A stretch of DNA of 28,570 nucleotides from 62-47 sp051954235 (GCA_051954235.1 JBQCHY010000092.1:1-28570), one strand, 5' to 3'. Counted from the first letter of the stretch, positions 6,340 to 16,905 are shown. Notes: generated from the sequence alone by a model not told the origin. Numbers and translations: made by a program.

Positions 6340-6476
6340 CGCGTTCTGGCTACGACGTTGCGGGGGTGGCGTCCAGAGGCCGACGCCTCAGGGCCCGGCC
6401 GGAAGCCATGCGGAATCCGGCGGCGTGGCGACAACGCCGGCCGACGAACTCGCGAGACGGAATTTGAGGGATTAAC

Positions 6477-7862
6477 TCAGAGCTTGGCGACGACGGCGAG
6501 GCGCTTGATCTGGCCGCTCTCGAACGCCTTGGTGAAGGCGTTGTAGTCCTTGAACGAGACGCAGCCGTTGGAGTCGCCGTTGGGGCCGAGCATGTAGGTG
6601 TGCGCCAGCAGTCCGGTGCGGCCGTAGATGCTGCCATTGCCGCCCACCGGCGTCAGGCGGATGGCGCGGACGCCGTGAAACAGCTTTTCGCGCCAGGTCA
6701 GGTCGTAAAGGTGTGGCGGGGTCGCGCCGCGCATCCGCTCGTGCACGAAGCGCGGATCGTCGAGCCGGTTACCGAGGCCGGAATGGGCTTCCAACTTGCG
6801 GCCGTCCGGCATGTAGACGGTCTTGGCGGAAATATCATAGACGGCGGTATAGCGGTCGTACTTGCCCGGCACGATGCTGCTGCCGTCGCTCAACACGCCG
6901 CCGTCAGGCGAGGCGAAGGCTAACGTCGTGCCCTTGCCCTGGAACGCGCCGAACAGCTTCTTGAAGATCGAATCCTCTTCGGCTGGCGGATTAGCGAGCG
7001 CCACGGACTTATTGGGTTGAGCGATTTCGGCCGGCGACGGACCGTTGGTATTGGCAGCTTGCTGCGTGGCGGCCGCCGGGCGCGGCATCGGCAGCGGCAC
7101 GTTGGCAACGGCAAGCGGCACCTCGGGGCGCGGCAACGGCAGCGGCGCAGCGGCAGCTTGCGGCTGCGGGGCAGCCAGCATCGGCTCGACTGCTGCCACA
7201 GGCGGCGCTTCCGGAACGGTCAGGCTGGCGAGTTGCAGGCGCGCACCGCGCGGCGCGGCGCCGGAGAAGGTTGAAGGCTTGGCACCGAGCGAATAGCTCG
7301 GATCGAGCACGGCGGCATAGGTGCCCGCAGCCTTGTCGGCGCGCGGCGCCTCGTTGGCGACGGCGACGGTCTCGGTGCTGGCAACGTTGGCGTCGGCGTC
7401 GGATTGATTGACGAGCGCAAAGCCGAAGAACGCCAGCGCAACGCCGACGAACGCGCTGGCTGCGACGCCCTTCGCTGAAAATTTTCGCGCAGGAGCTTTG
7501 CGCGGCGCCTGCCGCGCCGGGCCACGAGCAACGCGCACCTGAGGCATCGCGGCGTGCTGCGACGGAGCTTTGTGGGATCGGACTTGTTTTGGCGCGGCAT
7601 GTTTTTGCGCGACTTGCCTTGGAGCGGCGTGCTCCGGCGCAACATGCTGCGAGGAAAGGTGCTGCGACGGGGCGTGCTGCGAAGAAGAGGTGTGCTGGGA
7701 CGAAAGCCGGCGCGGCTTCGGCTGCTCAGCGAAGGCTTTTTCGACGGACTCGTGACGTGGCACCGACGATCGCCGCGTCGGGATTTCACCCGCACGGTCC
7801 TGCCGGGAAAGCCCTCGTCGCACATGCGCGGGCGAGGCTTGCCTGCCGTTCCGATCTTTCAT
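6477..7862 (-). CDS. Membrane-anchored Tlde1 (DUF2778) L,D-transpeptidase-like protein
   Basis: The 461 residues end in a Tlde1/DUF2778 domain (about 325-461), related to L,D-transpeptidases that cut or exchange peptidoglycan stem peptides. The likely catalytic pair is H421 and C434 in HTYMLGPNGDSNGCVS. The N-terminal 130 residues are basic and hold a Gln/His-rich pentapeptide tract (54-105, units such as SQHLS, SQHVA, PEHAA). One membrane segment follows (GVAASAFVGVALAFFGFALV, 132-151), so the tract would be cytoplasmic and the enzyme periplasmic. A Pro/Ala-rich spacer (about 190-285) links the two. I chose the ATG at 7862 because GGGG lies 6 bases upstream; a TTG at 7919 is possible. In Salmonella, Tlde1 is a type VI effector, but here there is a membrane anchor and no secretion genes, so a housekeeping wall role is more likely. 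Confidence 0.82.
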   Translation of the reverse strand: MKDRNGRQASPAHVRRGLSRQDRAGEIPTRRSSVPRHESVEKAFAEQPKPRRLSSQHTSSSQHAPSQHLSSQHVAPEHAAPRQVAQKHAAPKQVRSHKAPSQHAAMPQVRVARGPARQAPRKAPARKFSAKGVAASAFVGVALAFFGFALVNQSDADANVASTETVAVANEAPRADKAAGTYAAVLDPSYSLGAKPSTFSGAAPRGARLQLASLTVPEAPPVAAVEPMLAAPQPQAAAAPLPLPRPEVPLAVANVPLPMPRPAAATQQAANTNGPSPAEIAQPNKSVALANPPAEEDSIFKKLFGAFQGKGTTLAFASPDGGVLSDGSSIVPGKYDRYTAVYDISAKTVYMPDGRKLEAHSGLGNRLDDPRFVHERMRGATPPHLYDLTWREKLFHGVRAIRLTPVGGNGSIYGRTGLLAHTYMLGPNGDSNGCVSFKDYNAFTKAFESGQIKRLAVVAKL

Positions 7863-8295
7863 ATGCCCCGATTCCAGTCTGGTTCCAATCGGACCCCGAA
7901 CCAAGCTTCTGCTTAGCAAATTCCGCCGGCTTCGCCTAGCCTGCTGGCCCTCTGAAGGACCCCAACGGCCGCAAACCCAACGCTCCCGGCCCCGTGATCC
8001 GACAGCACGACCAGAGCTTTATTAAGGCGGATTTTGGTTAAGCGCGGATTAAATTCCGGTTTTTGGGGAGGGCTTGGGAGTTCCAATTGACCGAAGCGCC
8101 TCCCCCGAAACGATGCTTGCTCCCTCTCCCCGTCAGGGCGTTCACGCCCGTCTTCGACGGGCTATGGGGAGAGGTTGGGGTGAGGGGTTACAGCCTCGGT
8201 AGCGAAGAATCCCCTCACCCGGAGCCTGCGGCTCCGACCTCTCCCCTCTCCCCGATGGGGAGAGGTAAGGCAGCGACCGCCCGCCGGCTGCGGCG
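7863..8295. other. Gap between the Tlde1-domain gene and the aminopeptidase
   Basis: No gene was found. The part next to the Tlde1-domain gene includes an AT-richer stretch (about 8018-8062) that probably holds its promoter. The rest is a long palindromic element (8119-8268). Confidence 0.6.
8119..8268. repeat. Extragenic palindrome, CTCCCTCTCCCC type (copy 1)
   Basis: It contains TCCCTCTCCCCGTC, GGGGAGAGGTTGGGGTGAGG, CCCTCACCCGGAGCC and GGGGAGAGGT, arranged as nested inverted arms, plus a GGCGTTCACGCC hairpin. Similar copies lie at 14448-14588, 19285-19398 and 23276-23384; shorter relatives are at 10754-10854 and 13098-13151. Confidence 0.8.
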
Positions 8296-9555
8296 TCAGG
8301 CCGCCCACTCGCCCTTGCGGAACACCGGGACGCGGCGGCCGTCGGGGTGGACGCCGTCGATGTCGATCTGATCGGAGCCGATCATCCAGTCGATATGGAT
8401 GAAGCTCTTGTTGCCGCCCTGCGCCGCGATCTGCTCGGGCGTCAGCTTGTCGCCGCCGACGAAGCACTTCGAATAGCACTGGCCGAGCGCGATGTGGCAG
8501 GAGGCGTTTTCGTCGAACAGCGTGTTGTAGAACAGGATGTTGCTGGCCGAAATCGGGGAGGAATGCGGCACCAGCGCCACCTCGCCGAGCCGCCGCGCGC
8601 CCTCGTCGGTATCGAGCACCTTGTTCAGCACCTCGGCGCCACGCGAGGCGGTGGCCTCGACAATGCGGCCGCCCTCGAACCGCACCGCGATGTCCTCGAT
8701 CAGAGTGCCCTGATAGGACAGCGGCTTGGTGCTGCGCACCCGGCCCTCGACGCGCTGCGCGTGCGGCGTGGTGAAGACTTCCTCGGTCGGGATGTTCGGA
8801 TTGCAGACGATGCCGTTCTTCGCCGTCGACGCGCCGCCGACCCATTCGTGACCGTCCGCCAATCCAATCGTGAGGTCTGTGCCGGGGCCACTGTAATGCA
8901 GCGCATGGAAGCGCTGGCCGTTGAGCCAGTCGGTGCGGGTCTTCAGCGCGGCGTTGTGCGCCGTCCACGCGGCGATCGGATCGGCGTTGTCGACGCGTGA
9001 CGCCTTGAAGATGGCGTCCGCGAGTTTCGCCACCGCCGTCTCCTCGTCGTCGTTCGGAAACACCAGCTTGGCCCACGACGCGCCGGGATAAGCGACGATG
9101 TTCCAGTTGACGTCGAAACCGGTGATCCGCGACAGCGCCGGCTGATAGGCCATGGAATTGGCCTTGCTGGCACGCGCCACCTTGGCGGCATCCTCGCCGG
9201 ACAGCAGCATCGGATCGTCGCCGACGATGGCGAGCCGCGCGGTGTTGTTGTCGAAGGCTTTCGCCACACCCTCGTAGAGCCAGTTCGGCGCGCGGTCAAA
9301 ACTGTCCTCGCGCGCGAAGCGATAGCGCGCCAGCGTCATCTCCTCGTCCGACAACAGCGGCGTTACCAGTCCCGCGCCGGCCTTGTAGGCGTGTTCGGCG
9401 ATGCGGCGCACCAGCGGCAGCGCGCTCGCCGGCGCGGTGAGGAACACGTCCTGCCCCGGCTGAAGCTGCAAGCCGACCTTGACGGCGACTTCGGCGAGAC
9501 GATCGAGTTTCACCGGATCGATGACAGCAGAAACGTTGCGGGAAACGGAATTCAT
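8296..9555 (-). CDS. M29-family metallo-aminopeptidase
   Basis: The 419 residues match the M29 (AmpS / aminopeptidase T) family, cytoplasmic enzymes with two metal ions that remove N-terminal residues from peptides. Metal-ligand regions are visible in order: Glu in IPTEEVFTTP, Glu in RRLGEVALV, His in DENASCHIALG, and His and Asp in FIHIDWMIGSD. The N-terminal half (DPVKLDRLAEVAVKVGL) is the usual cap domain. I chose the ATG at 9555 because the family is about 410-420 residues and the frame beyond (to 9693) is translated palindromic repeat. The ribosome binding site is poor. It is flanked by repeats on both sides and appears to be a single-gene unit. Confidence 0.92.
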   Translation of the reverse strand: MNSVSRNVSAVIDPVKLDRLAEVAVKVGLQLQPGQDVFLTAPASALPLVRRIAEHAYKAGAGLVTPLLSDEEMTLARYRFAREDSFDRAPNWLYEGVAKAFDNNTARLAIVGDDPMLLSGEDAAKVARASKANSMAYQPALSRITGFDVNWNIVAYPGASWAKLVFPNDDEETAVAKLADAIFKASRVDNADPIAAWTAHNAALKTRTDWLNGQRFHALHYSGPGTDLTIGLADGHEWVGGASTAKNGIVCNPNIPTEEVFTTPHAQRVEGRVRSTKPLSYQGTLIEDIAVRFEGGRIVEATASRGAEVLNKVLDTDEGARRLGEVALVPHSSPISASNILFYNTLFDENASCHIALGQCYSKCFVGGDKLTPEQIAAQGGNKSFIHIDWMIGSDQIDIDGVHPDGRRVPVFRKGEWAA

Positions 9556-9585
9556 GAGCATGCGGCCTGCGATGACGTGGGTTGA

Positions 9586-9660
9586 GAGCATGATCCCGAA
9601 AAGCATGCCCTCGGACCTCGATCCGAGGGTGGGAGCCGGTTTCCGGACAAGATCATGCTC
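9586..9660. repeat. Nested palindromic element upstream of the aminopeptidase
   Basis: The ends are perfect 10-bp inverted repeats, GAGCATGATC (9586-9595) and GATCATGCTC (9651-9660). Inside is a second stem, CCCTCGGA (9608-9615) with TCCGAGGG (9622-9629), 8 bp around 6 bases. The outer sequence (GATCCCGAAAAG, CCGGTTTCCGGA) is a repeat common in bradyrhizobia. It lies 31 bases upstream of the aminopeptidase start, so it sits in the promoter or leader. Confidence 0.75.
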
Positions 9661-9721
9661 GAACAAAAAGACGCTTCGCGATAGATAAGCCACCGTCGGC
9701 GCAAGTGCCAGCCGAAGCGGG

Positions 9722-10882
9722 TCATTCCATCAGGGTGAACTGCACCAGTAAGGTGCGCTGGATTGCCGAGAAGTTATCGTCGGACACCAGCGTCAGCACG
9801 GTGTCGCCCTCAGGGGTGACGTGGACGTCGAGCCCTTCGAAATTGTCGATCTCCTGGCCGAGATCGGCATCGAAGATCGACGGACCGTCGACCGTCGCGC
9901 CTGGAAGGATCGACGCCGCGGCAATCCGGCGAATGCGGATGCCGATGCCGCCGAGCCACGCGAACCTGCGCTCCAGCAGCAACAGGTCGCCGCCCGGCAG
10001 CAATGCAGCATCGCTGATGTCGAACGTCCCGGTGCGACGCACGGCGAAGATGCCCGGCGACGGCCCGCCGATCAGATACGCCTTGATGTTGCCCGCCGCA
10101 TCGAGGCCGCGCTCCGAGATCGCGATCAGGGAGCCGGCGAGCGGCAGGCCCTTCGGCACCGCCACCAGCGCCTCGAGCCCGGAATTGAAAGGCAGCTTGC
10201 GAATGTCGGCGGGCGCCAGCACCGTCTCGGCGCGGGCGCGCAAACCCTGGCGGCCGAAGTCGAAGCGCACGATGCGATTGACGCGTTCGATGCCGACATA
10301 GATCCAGGTGCCGTCGCGCGCCATCGACTCGGTGTCGAACCAGCCGTGCGACGCCAGCGTGCGGCCATCACCGCCCAGCATCGGCGCGGTCTCGACATCG
10401 GCGAGTCCCGTCATTTCCTTGCCGCGATAGACGATGCGGCCGGTGAACCAGCGGCCCCTGTCGCTGGAGGCGACAAAGCGTTCGCCGCCGGCATCGAGCC
10501 GCAAACTCGACAGCCCGCCGAAGCGGCTATAGGGCGAGGTCAGCACGAGACCGGAGCGAAATCGCAGCTGCCCGAACTGCACGCGCGAACGGTCCCGCAG
10601 ATCGAAGCCAGCTAACGGCCGCGCGGAGACCTCGATCGACGTTGGATGGTTGTCGGCAGTGAGCTTGAGCGTTTGCGCGGATACCGGTGTGGTGGCGAAG
10701 AGCAACGCGGCGGCGATAGCGATGATAAAACGGAGCCACGCACGCGGTCTGTTCCCCTCCCCCTTGTGGGGAGGGGTTAGGGGTGGGGGTATTCGCGGGC
10801 ACTGATCCTCGCGGCTCACCCCCCTCCCTGACCCTCCCCCACAAGGGGGGAGGGAATGCATATTCATGCGCGACAGTATCAT
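9722..10882 (-). CDS. Exported esterase-like phytase family protein
   Basis: The mature part belongs to the esterase-like phytase family (PF13449), a beta-propeller fold recognised here by GLSSLRLDAGGERFVASSDRG, FDTESMARDGTWIYVGIER, NSGLEALV and NFEGLDVH. A clear signal peptide core (WLRFIIAIAAALLFATTPVSA, cut before QTLKL) shows export to the periplasm. The start is a problem: no ATG, GTG or TTG lies between the signal core and a palindromic element (10754-10854), and the frame reads through the whole element to ATGs at 10861, 10867 and 10882. The entry takes the longest, 386 residues; a GTG at 10819 inside the element with a GGGAGG-like sequence is another choice. The substrate is unknown. 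It is downstream of cobT on the same strand, separated by a repeat. Confidence 0.75.
   Translation of the reverse strand: MILSRMNMHSLPPCGGGSGRGVSREDQCPRIPPPLTPPHKGEGNRPRAWLRFIIAIAAALLFATTPVSAQTLKLTADNHPTSIEVSARPLAGFDLRDRSRVQFGQLRFRSGLVLTSPYSRFGGLSSLRLDAGGERFVASSDRGRWFTGRIVYRGKEMTGLADVETAPMLGGDGRTLASHGWFDTESMARDGTWIYVGIERVNRIVRFDFGRQGLRARAETVLAPADIRKLPFNSGLEALVAVPKGLPLAGSLIAISERGLDAAGNIKAYLIGGPSPGIFAVRRTGTFDISDAALLPGGDLLLLERRFAWLGGIGIRIRRIAAASILPGATVDGPSIFDADLGQEIDNFEGLDVHVTPEGDTVLTLVSDDNFSAIQRTLLVQFTLME
10754..10854. repeat. Palindromic element within the esterase N-terminal frame
   Basis: Arms CCCTCCCCCTTGTGGGGAGG and CCTCCCCCACAAGGGGGGAG pair around a centre with GGGTATTCGCGGGC. It belongs to the CTCCCC/GGGGAG family seen elsewhere in the window, but here it lies in frame upstream of the signal peptide. 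Confidence 0.75.
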
Positions 10883-10907
10883 CCCGAGAGCCTGCTCCGA
10901 AACGAAG

Positions 10908-11010
10908 CGTCATCGTCCGCGAAGGCGGACGATCCAGTACTCCTTGCAGGCGCGCGGAAGGTCTGACTTCCCACGGAATACTGGATGCTCCGCCTTCGCG
11001 GAGCATGACG
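10908..11010. repeat. Extragenic palindrome, CGTCAT-CGTCCGC type (copy 2)
   Basis: It begins CGTCATCGTCCGCGAAGGCG and ends CGCCTTCGCGGAGCATGACG, each half also a hairpin, with CCAGTA and TACTGG as further partners. It begins 16 bases beyond the cobT stop and may help end or stabilise that transcript. Confidence 0.75.
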
Positions 11011-11026
11011 ATTTTCGTGTTGCACG

Positions 11027-12937
11027 CTACGAATGCAGCCGACGGCGAGCACCGCGTCCGTGCGAGGGCGCGGGAGCCTCGTGAGTCTCGCTGAACAGTT
11101 CTGCGAGTTTTTCGGTGATGGCGCCGCCGAGTTCTTCGGCGTCCACGATGGTCACCGCGCGGCGATAGTAGCGCGTCACATCATGACCGATGCCGATGGC
11201 GATCAATTCGACCGGCGAGCGCGTCTCGATCTCCTCGATGATGTGGCGCAGGTGCCGCTCGAGATAATTGCCGGCGTTGACCGACAGGGTCGAGTCGTCG
11301 ACCGGAGCGCCGTCGGAAATCATCATCAAAATCTTGCGCTGTTCGGAGCGGCCGAGCAGCCGCTTGTGCGCCCAATCCAGCGCCTCGCCGTCGATGTTTT
11401 CCTTCAGCAGCCCCTCGCGCATCATCAGGCCGAGATTTTTTCTCGCACGACGCCATGGGGCGTCGGCGGATTTGTAGATGATGTGGCGCAGATCGTTGAG
11501 GCGGCCCGGATTGACCGGCTTGCCGGCGGCGAGCCACGCCTCGCGCGATTGCCCGCCCTTCCACGCCCGCGTGGTGAAGCCGAGGATTTCCACCTTGACG
11601 CCGCAACGCTCCAGCGTGCGCGCGAGAATGTCGGCGCAGGTCGCGGCCACCGTAATGGGGCGTCCGCGCATCGAGCCGGAATTGTCGAGCAGCAAGGTGA
11701 CGACGGTATCGCGGAAGGTCGCGTCCTTCTCGCGCATGAACGACAGCGGCTGATGCGGATCGGTGACGACGCGCGACAGCCGCGCCGGATCCAGAATGCC
11801 TTCCTCGAGATCGAACTCCCAGGCGCGGTTCTGCTGCGCCATCAAGCGGCGTTGCAGCCGGTTGGCGAGCCGCGCCACGATGCCCTGCAAATGCGCGAGC
11901 TGCTTGTCGAGATAGCTGCGCAGCCGCTCCAGTTCGTCGTGGTCGCAGAGGTCTTCCGCCGCCACCACCTCGTCGAACTTCGGCGCGAAGGCATGGTATT
12001 CGGGGCCGCGCGGCTCGTTGCCGCCGCGCCCCTGCGGCCGCGTGGCTTCGCCCGGCGTTTCGTCGTCGCCGAGTTCTTCGTCGTCGAAACTGTCGCTGGC
12101 GGAGGCCTGCGCGCTTTCCATCGCGGCGTCGGACATCTCGTCGGTGGTCGCTTCCGCCTGCTCCGCACTCATTTCCTGCGCGGCGTCAGAATCCGGTGAG
12201 CCGTCGGAGCCGGACTGGTCGTTCTCGCCTTCCTTGTTCTCGTCCTGGTTCTCGTCTTCCTCGGCATCCGCATCGCGGTCGTCGCCGAGTTCGAGATCGT
12301 GCAGCAGATCGTGCACCGCGTCGCCGAACCGGGCCTGATCCTCGGTCAGCTTGCCGAGCCGGTCGAGCCGCGCGCCGATCTTGTCTTCCAGCACCGGCCG
12401 CCACAGGTCGACCACCTTGCGCGCGGCCTCCGGCGGCGCGAGGCCGGTGAGGCGCTCGCGCACCAGCATTGCCAGCGCATCCGCCAGCGGCGCGTCGGCG
12501 CGGTCGGTGATCTCGTCGAACTTGCCGCGATGAAAATGATCGTCGAGCATCGCGGTGAGGTTCTTCGCCACGCCCGACATGCGCCGCGCGCCGATCGCCT
12601 CGACGCGGGCCTGCTCCATCGCCTCGAACACGCCGCGCGCCTGCGGATTGCCCGGCATCAGCTTGCGATGCACCTTTGGATCGTGACAGGCGAGCTTCAG
12701 CGCGATGGAATCGGCATGGCCACGCACGATGGCGGCGTCGCGCTTGGAAAGTTTACGCGCGGGCTCCGGCAGCCGCGCCTTGCCGGGCGCGAGGCCGGGG
12801 CGCTCGGACGCGAACGTCACCTCAAGCTCCGGCTTTTTCGCGATGGCGCGCAGGCATGAACTCACCGCCCGCTTGAACGGCTCGGCAGGCGCTTCCTTCG
12901 CACCGGTACGGAATTTGTTGCTCGGTGGTGTGCTCAT
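11027..12937 (-). CDS. cobT: Cobaltochelatase subunit CobT
   Basis: CobT is the VWA subunit of the aerobic cobaltochelatase CobNST, which inserts cobalt into hydrogenobyrinic acid a,c-diamide in vitamin B12 synthesis. The 636 residues have the usual layout: an N-terminal helical region with KLACHDPKVHRKLMPGNPQA (about 81-100), a very acidic linker (about 215-300, rich in Asp and Glu), and a C-terminal VWA domain with the MIDAS sequence DNSGS at 418-422. Length is normal for the family. The ATG at 12937 has GGAAAG about 6 bases upstream. cobS lies upstream on the same strand, 220 bases away, with a repeat between. The large subunit CobN is not in this window, as is common in Rhizobiales. Confidence 0.96.
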   Translation of the reverse strand: MSTPPSNKFRTGAKEAPAEPFKRAVSSCLRAIAKKPELEVTFASERPGLAPGKARLPEPARKLSKRDAAIVRGHADSIALKLACHDPKVHRKLMPGNPQARGVFEAMEQARVEAIGARRMSGVAKNLTAMLDDHFHRGKFDEITDRADAPLADALAMLVRERLTGLAPPEAARKVVDLWRPVLEDKIGARLDRLGKLTEDQARFGDAVHDLLHDLELGDDRDADAEEDENQDENKEGENDQSGSDGSPDSDAAQEMSAEQAEATTDEMSDAAMESAQASASDSFDDEELGDDETPGEATRPQGRGGNEPRGPEYHAFAPKFDEVVAAEDLCDHDELERLRSYLDKQLAHLQGIVARLANRLQRRLMAQQNRAWEFDLEEGILDPARLSRVVTDPHQPLSFMREKDATFRDTVVTLLLDNSGSMRGRPITVAATCADILARTLERCGVKVEILGFTTRAWKGGQSREAWLAAGKPVNPGRLNDLRHIIYKSADAPWRRARKNLGLMMREGLLKENIDGEALDWAHKRLLGRSEQRKILMMISDGAPVDDSTLSVNAGNYLERHLRHIIEEIETRSPVELIAIGIGHDVTRYYRRAVTIVDAEELGGAITEKLAELFSETHEAPAPSHGRGARRRLHS

Positions 12938-12953
12938 CGCAGTCTTTCCGCAG

Positions 12954-13087
12954 GTCGTCCCCGCGAAGGCGGGGACCCAGAACCCCTGGCGGTGATTTTA
13001 ATCCCGACGCTTGTCCTCGCCTGCCTCAACTCCATCCCCCACTCCCCGCTTCGGGGAGTCTGGGTCCCCGCCTTCGCGGGGACGACG
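12954..13087. repeat. Extragenic palindrome, CGTCCCCGCGAAGGCGGGGAC type (copy 1)
   Basis: Ends CGTCCCCGCGAAGGCGGGGA and TCCCCGCCTTCGCGGGGACG are inverted and each is also a hairpin. It lies between cobS and cobT. A second copy lies at 26947-27087. Confidence 0.8.
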
Positions 13088-13097
13088 AAAACAAAAG

Positions 13098-13151
13098 CCC
13101 CTCACCCGTCTTCGCTTCGCGAAGCCACCCTCTCCCGCAAGGGGAGAGGGG
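13098..13151. repeat. Short CTCCCC/GGGGAG element (copy)
   Basis: CCCCTCACCCGTCTTCGCTT at the left and CCCTCTCCCGCAAGGGGAGA at the right end form hairpins; it is half-length relative to the others. It lies 7 bases from the cobS stop codon. Confidence 0.65.
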
Positions 13152-13157
13152 TAGAAA

Positions 13158-14165
13158 TCAGCTCAGCGCCACGTTGAGCGCCGATTCCGCCAGTTCGACA
13201 TTGAAGCAGCGCTGATAGAATTCGGCCACCAGCGGACGCTCCAACTCGTCGCACTTGTTGAGGAAGGTCAGGCGGAACGCGAACGCCTGATCGCCGAAGA
13301 TCTGCGTGTTCTCGGCCCAGGTGATCACCGTGCGCGGGCTCATCACCGTCGAAAGGTCGCCGTTGGCGAAGGCGTTACGGGTGAGGTCCGCGAGCCGCAC
13401 CATCTTGTTGACGGTGTCGCGGCCTTCCGCCGTGCGATAGTGATGCGCTTTCGCCAGCACGATCTCGACCTCGTTGTCATGCGGCAGGTAGTTCAGCGTC
13501 GAGACGATCGACCAGCGGTCCATCTGACCCTGGTTGATCTGCTGGGTGCCGTGATAGAGGCCCGAGGTATCGCCGAGGCCGACGGTGTTGGCGGTGGCGA
13601 ACAGCCGGAACGAGGGATGCGGGCGGATCACCTTGTTCTGATCCAGCAGCGTCAGACGGCCGGAGACTTCCAGCACGCGCTGGATCACGAACATCACGTC
13701 CGGGCGGCCGGCGTCGTATTCGTCGAACACCAGCGCGACGTTATGCTGAAGCGCCCACGGCAGGATGCCGTCGCGGAATTCGGTGACCTGCTTGCCGTCC
13801 TTGATGACGATGGAATCCTTGCCGACCAGATCGATGCGGCTGATGTGGCTGTCGAGGTTGACGCGCACGCACGGCCAGTTCAGCCGCGCCGCCACCTGCT
13901 CGATGTGGGTCGATTTACCGGTGCCGTGATAGCCGGTGACCATGACGCGGCGATTGTGGGCGAAGCCGGCGAGAATGGCCATCGTGGTCGGACGGTCGAA
14001 GCGATAATCGGGATCGACATCCGGCACATGCGGATCGGTCTCGGAGAAGGCGGGCACTTCGAGGTCGCTGTCGATACCGAAAACCTGCCGCACCGAGACT
14101 TTCATATCAGGGATGCCGGTGGGCGCGGGCCCGGATTGTTGCGCTTTGGTGATGGCGGCGGTCAT
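13158..14165 (-). CDS. cobS: Cobaltochelatase subunit CobS
   Basis: CobS is the AAA+ motor subunit that forms a hexameric complex with CobT and drives cobalt insertion by CobN in aerobic B12 synthesis. The 335 residues show Walker A GYHGTGKST at 78-86, Walker B ALVFDEYDAG around 144-153, and LFATANTVGLGDTSGLYHGT as the sensor 1 region typical of CobS. The N-terminal part holds KVSVRQVFGIDSD, also typical. I chose the ATG at 14165 because GGAGGA lies 4-5 bases upstream; the frame extends to 14213 without support. No B12 box or cobalamin riboswitch was seen upstream. It is the first gene of a leftward cobS-cobT unit. Confidence 0.97.
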   Translation of the reverse strand: MTAAITKAQQSGPAPTGIPDMKVSVRQVFGIDSDLEVPAFSETDPHVPDVDPDYRFDRPTTMAILAGFAHNRRVMVTGYHGTGKSTHIEQVAARLNWPCVRVNLDSHISRIDLVGKDSIVIKDGKQVTEFRDGILPWALQHNVALVFDEYDAGRPDVMFVIQRVLEVSGRLTLLDQNKVIRPHPSFRLFATANTVGLGDTSGLYHGTQQINQGQMDRWSIVSTLNYLPHDNEVEIVLAKAHHYRTAEGRDTVNKMVRLADLTRNAFANGDLSTVMSPRTVITWAENTQIFGDQAFAFRLTFLNKCDELERPLVAEFYQRCFNVELAESALNVALS

Positions 14166-14447
14166 CGGTCCTCCGTGGTTGCGGGCACTCCCGAAACCAG
14201 ATGATAGTGGCATTGGCTGCGGTTGGGTTTGATCCGGAACCTAGCAGAGTGTCGGGGCTGGCAGAAGCCCGCAGCGCAATCAAGGTTCCACTGTACAATC
14301 ATCAAGATAGGCCCTTGTGACGGTTTTTGAAAGGCTGCCCTGCGCTGAACTGGATGCTGAGCCGCGATTTTGGGCACCTCGCATCCGCGCGACAGCCCCG
14401 CTTATGTTTCAGTTTTGATGGAAACAATAGCTATGAAACGATGCACA

Positions 14448-14588
14448 CTCCCTCTCCCATTGGGAGAGGGTCGGGGTGAGGGGTTACAGCATCAATGATG
14501 ATCGCTCCCCTCACCCGGAGCCTACGGCTCCGACCTCTCCCCCGAGAGGGCGTTCACGCCCGTCTTCGACGGGCTATGGGGGAGAGGT
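14448..14588. repeat. Extragenic palindrome, CTCCCTCTCCC type (copy)
   Basis: It shares TCCCTCTCCC, GGGTTACAGC, CCCTCACCCGGAGCCT, GGCGTTCACGCCCGTCTTCG and GGCTATGGGGGAGAGGT with the element at 8119-8268, with the blocks in a different order. The GGCGTTCACGCC hairpin sits in the right half here and in the left half there. Confidence 0.8.
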
Positions 14589-14624
14589 GAGGTATTGTCC
14601 GGGTCGATTTCACCAAAGACAGAA

Positions 14625-14669
14625 AGTCTCAAAAACGAAAATGCCGCAGCGGTGGGCCGCTGCGGCATT
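14625..14669 (-). terminator. Intrinsic terminator of katG
   Basis: AATGCCGCAGCGG (14640-14652) and CCGCTGCGGCATT (14657-14669) form a perfect 13-bp stem with a TGGG loop. Leftward it is followed by TTCGTTTTTGAG. It lies about 40 bases beyond the katG stop. Confidence 0.85.
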
Positions 14670-14709
14670 CCAAGTTGCGTAAAAGCGTCGCTAGAACGCG
14701 CTTTTACCT

Positions 14710-16905
<2,196 letters not shown>

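Larger units (their letters stand above)
14166..14709. other. Gap between cobS and katG
   Basis: No gene was found. The cobS-side part (14166-14447) should hold the cobS promoter, but no clear consensus was recognised. The rest holds a palindromic element (14448-14588) and the katG terminator (14625-14669). Confidence 0.6.

Noticed and set aside
6477..7862. Type VI secretion effector (Tlde1 toxin) with immunity gene
   Set aside because: The protein has its own membrane anchor, there is no VgrG, Hcp, PAAR or immunity-like neighbour, and such DUF2778 proteins are common in bradyrhizobia.
8119..8268. CRISPR array or insertion sequence from the repeated GGGGAGAGG / CTCTCCCC blocks
   Set aside because: Units are palindromic, scattered singly in gaps, not evenly spaced, and carry no transposase or cas gene.
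14166..14447. Cobalamin riboswitch upstream of cobS
   Set aside because: No B12-box-like sequence or suitable fold was recognised in the cobS upstream region.
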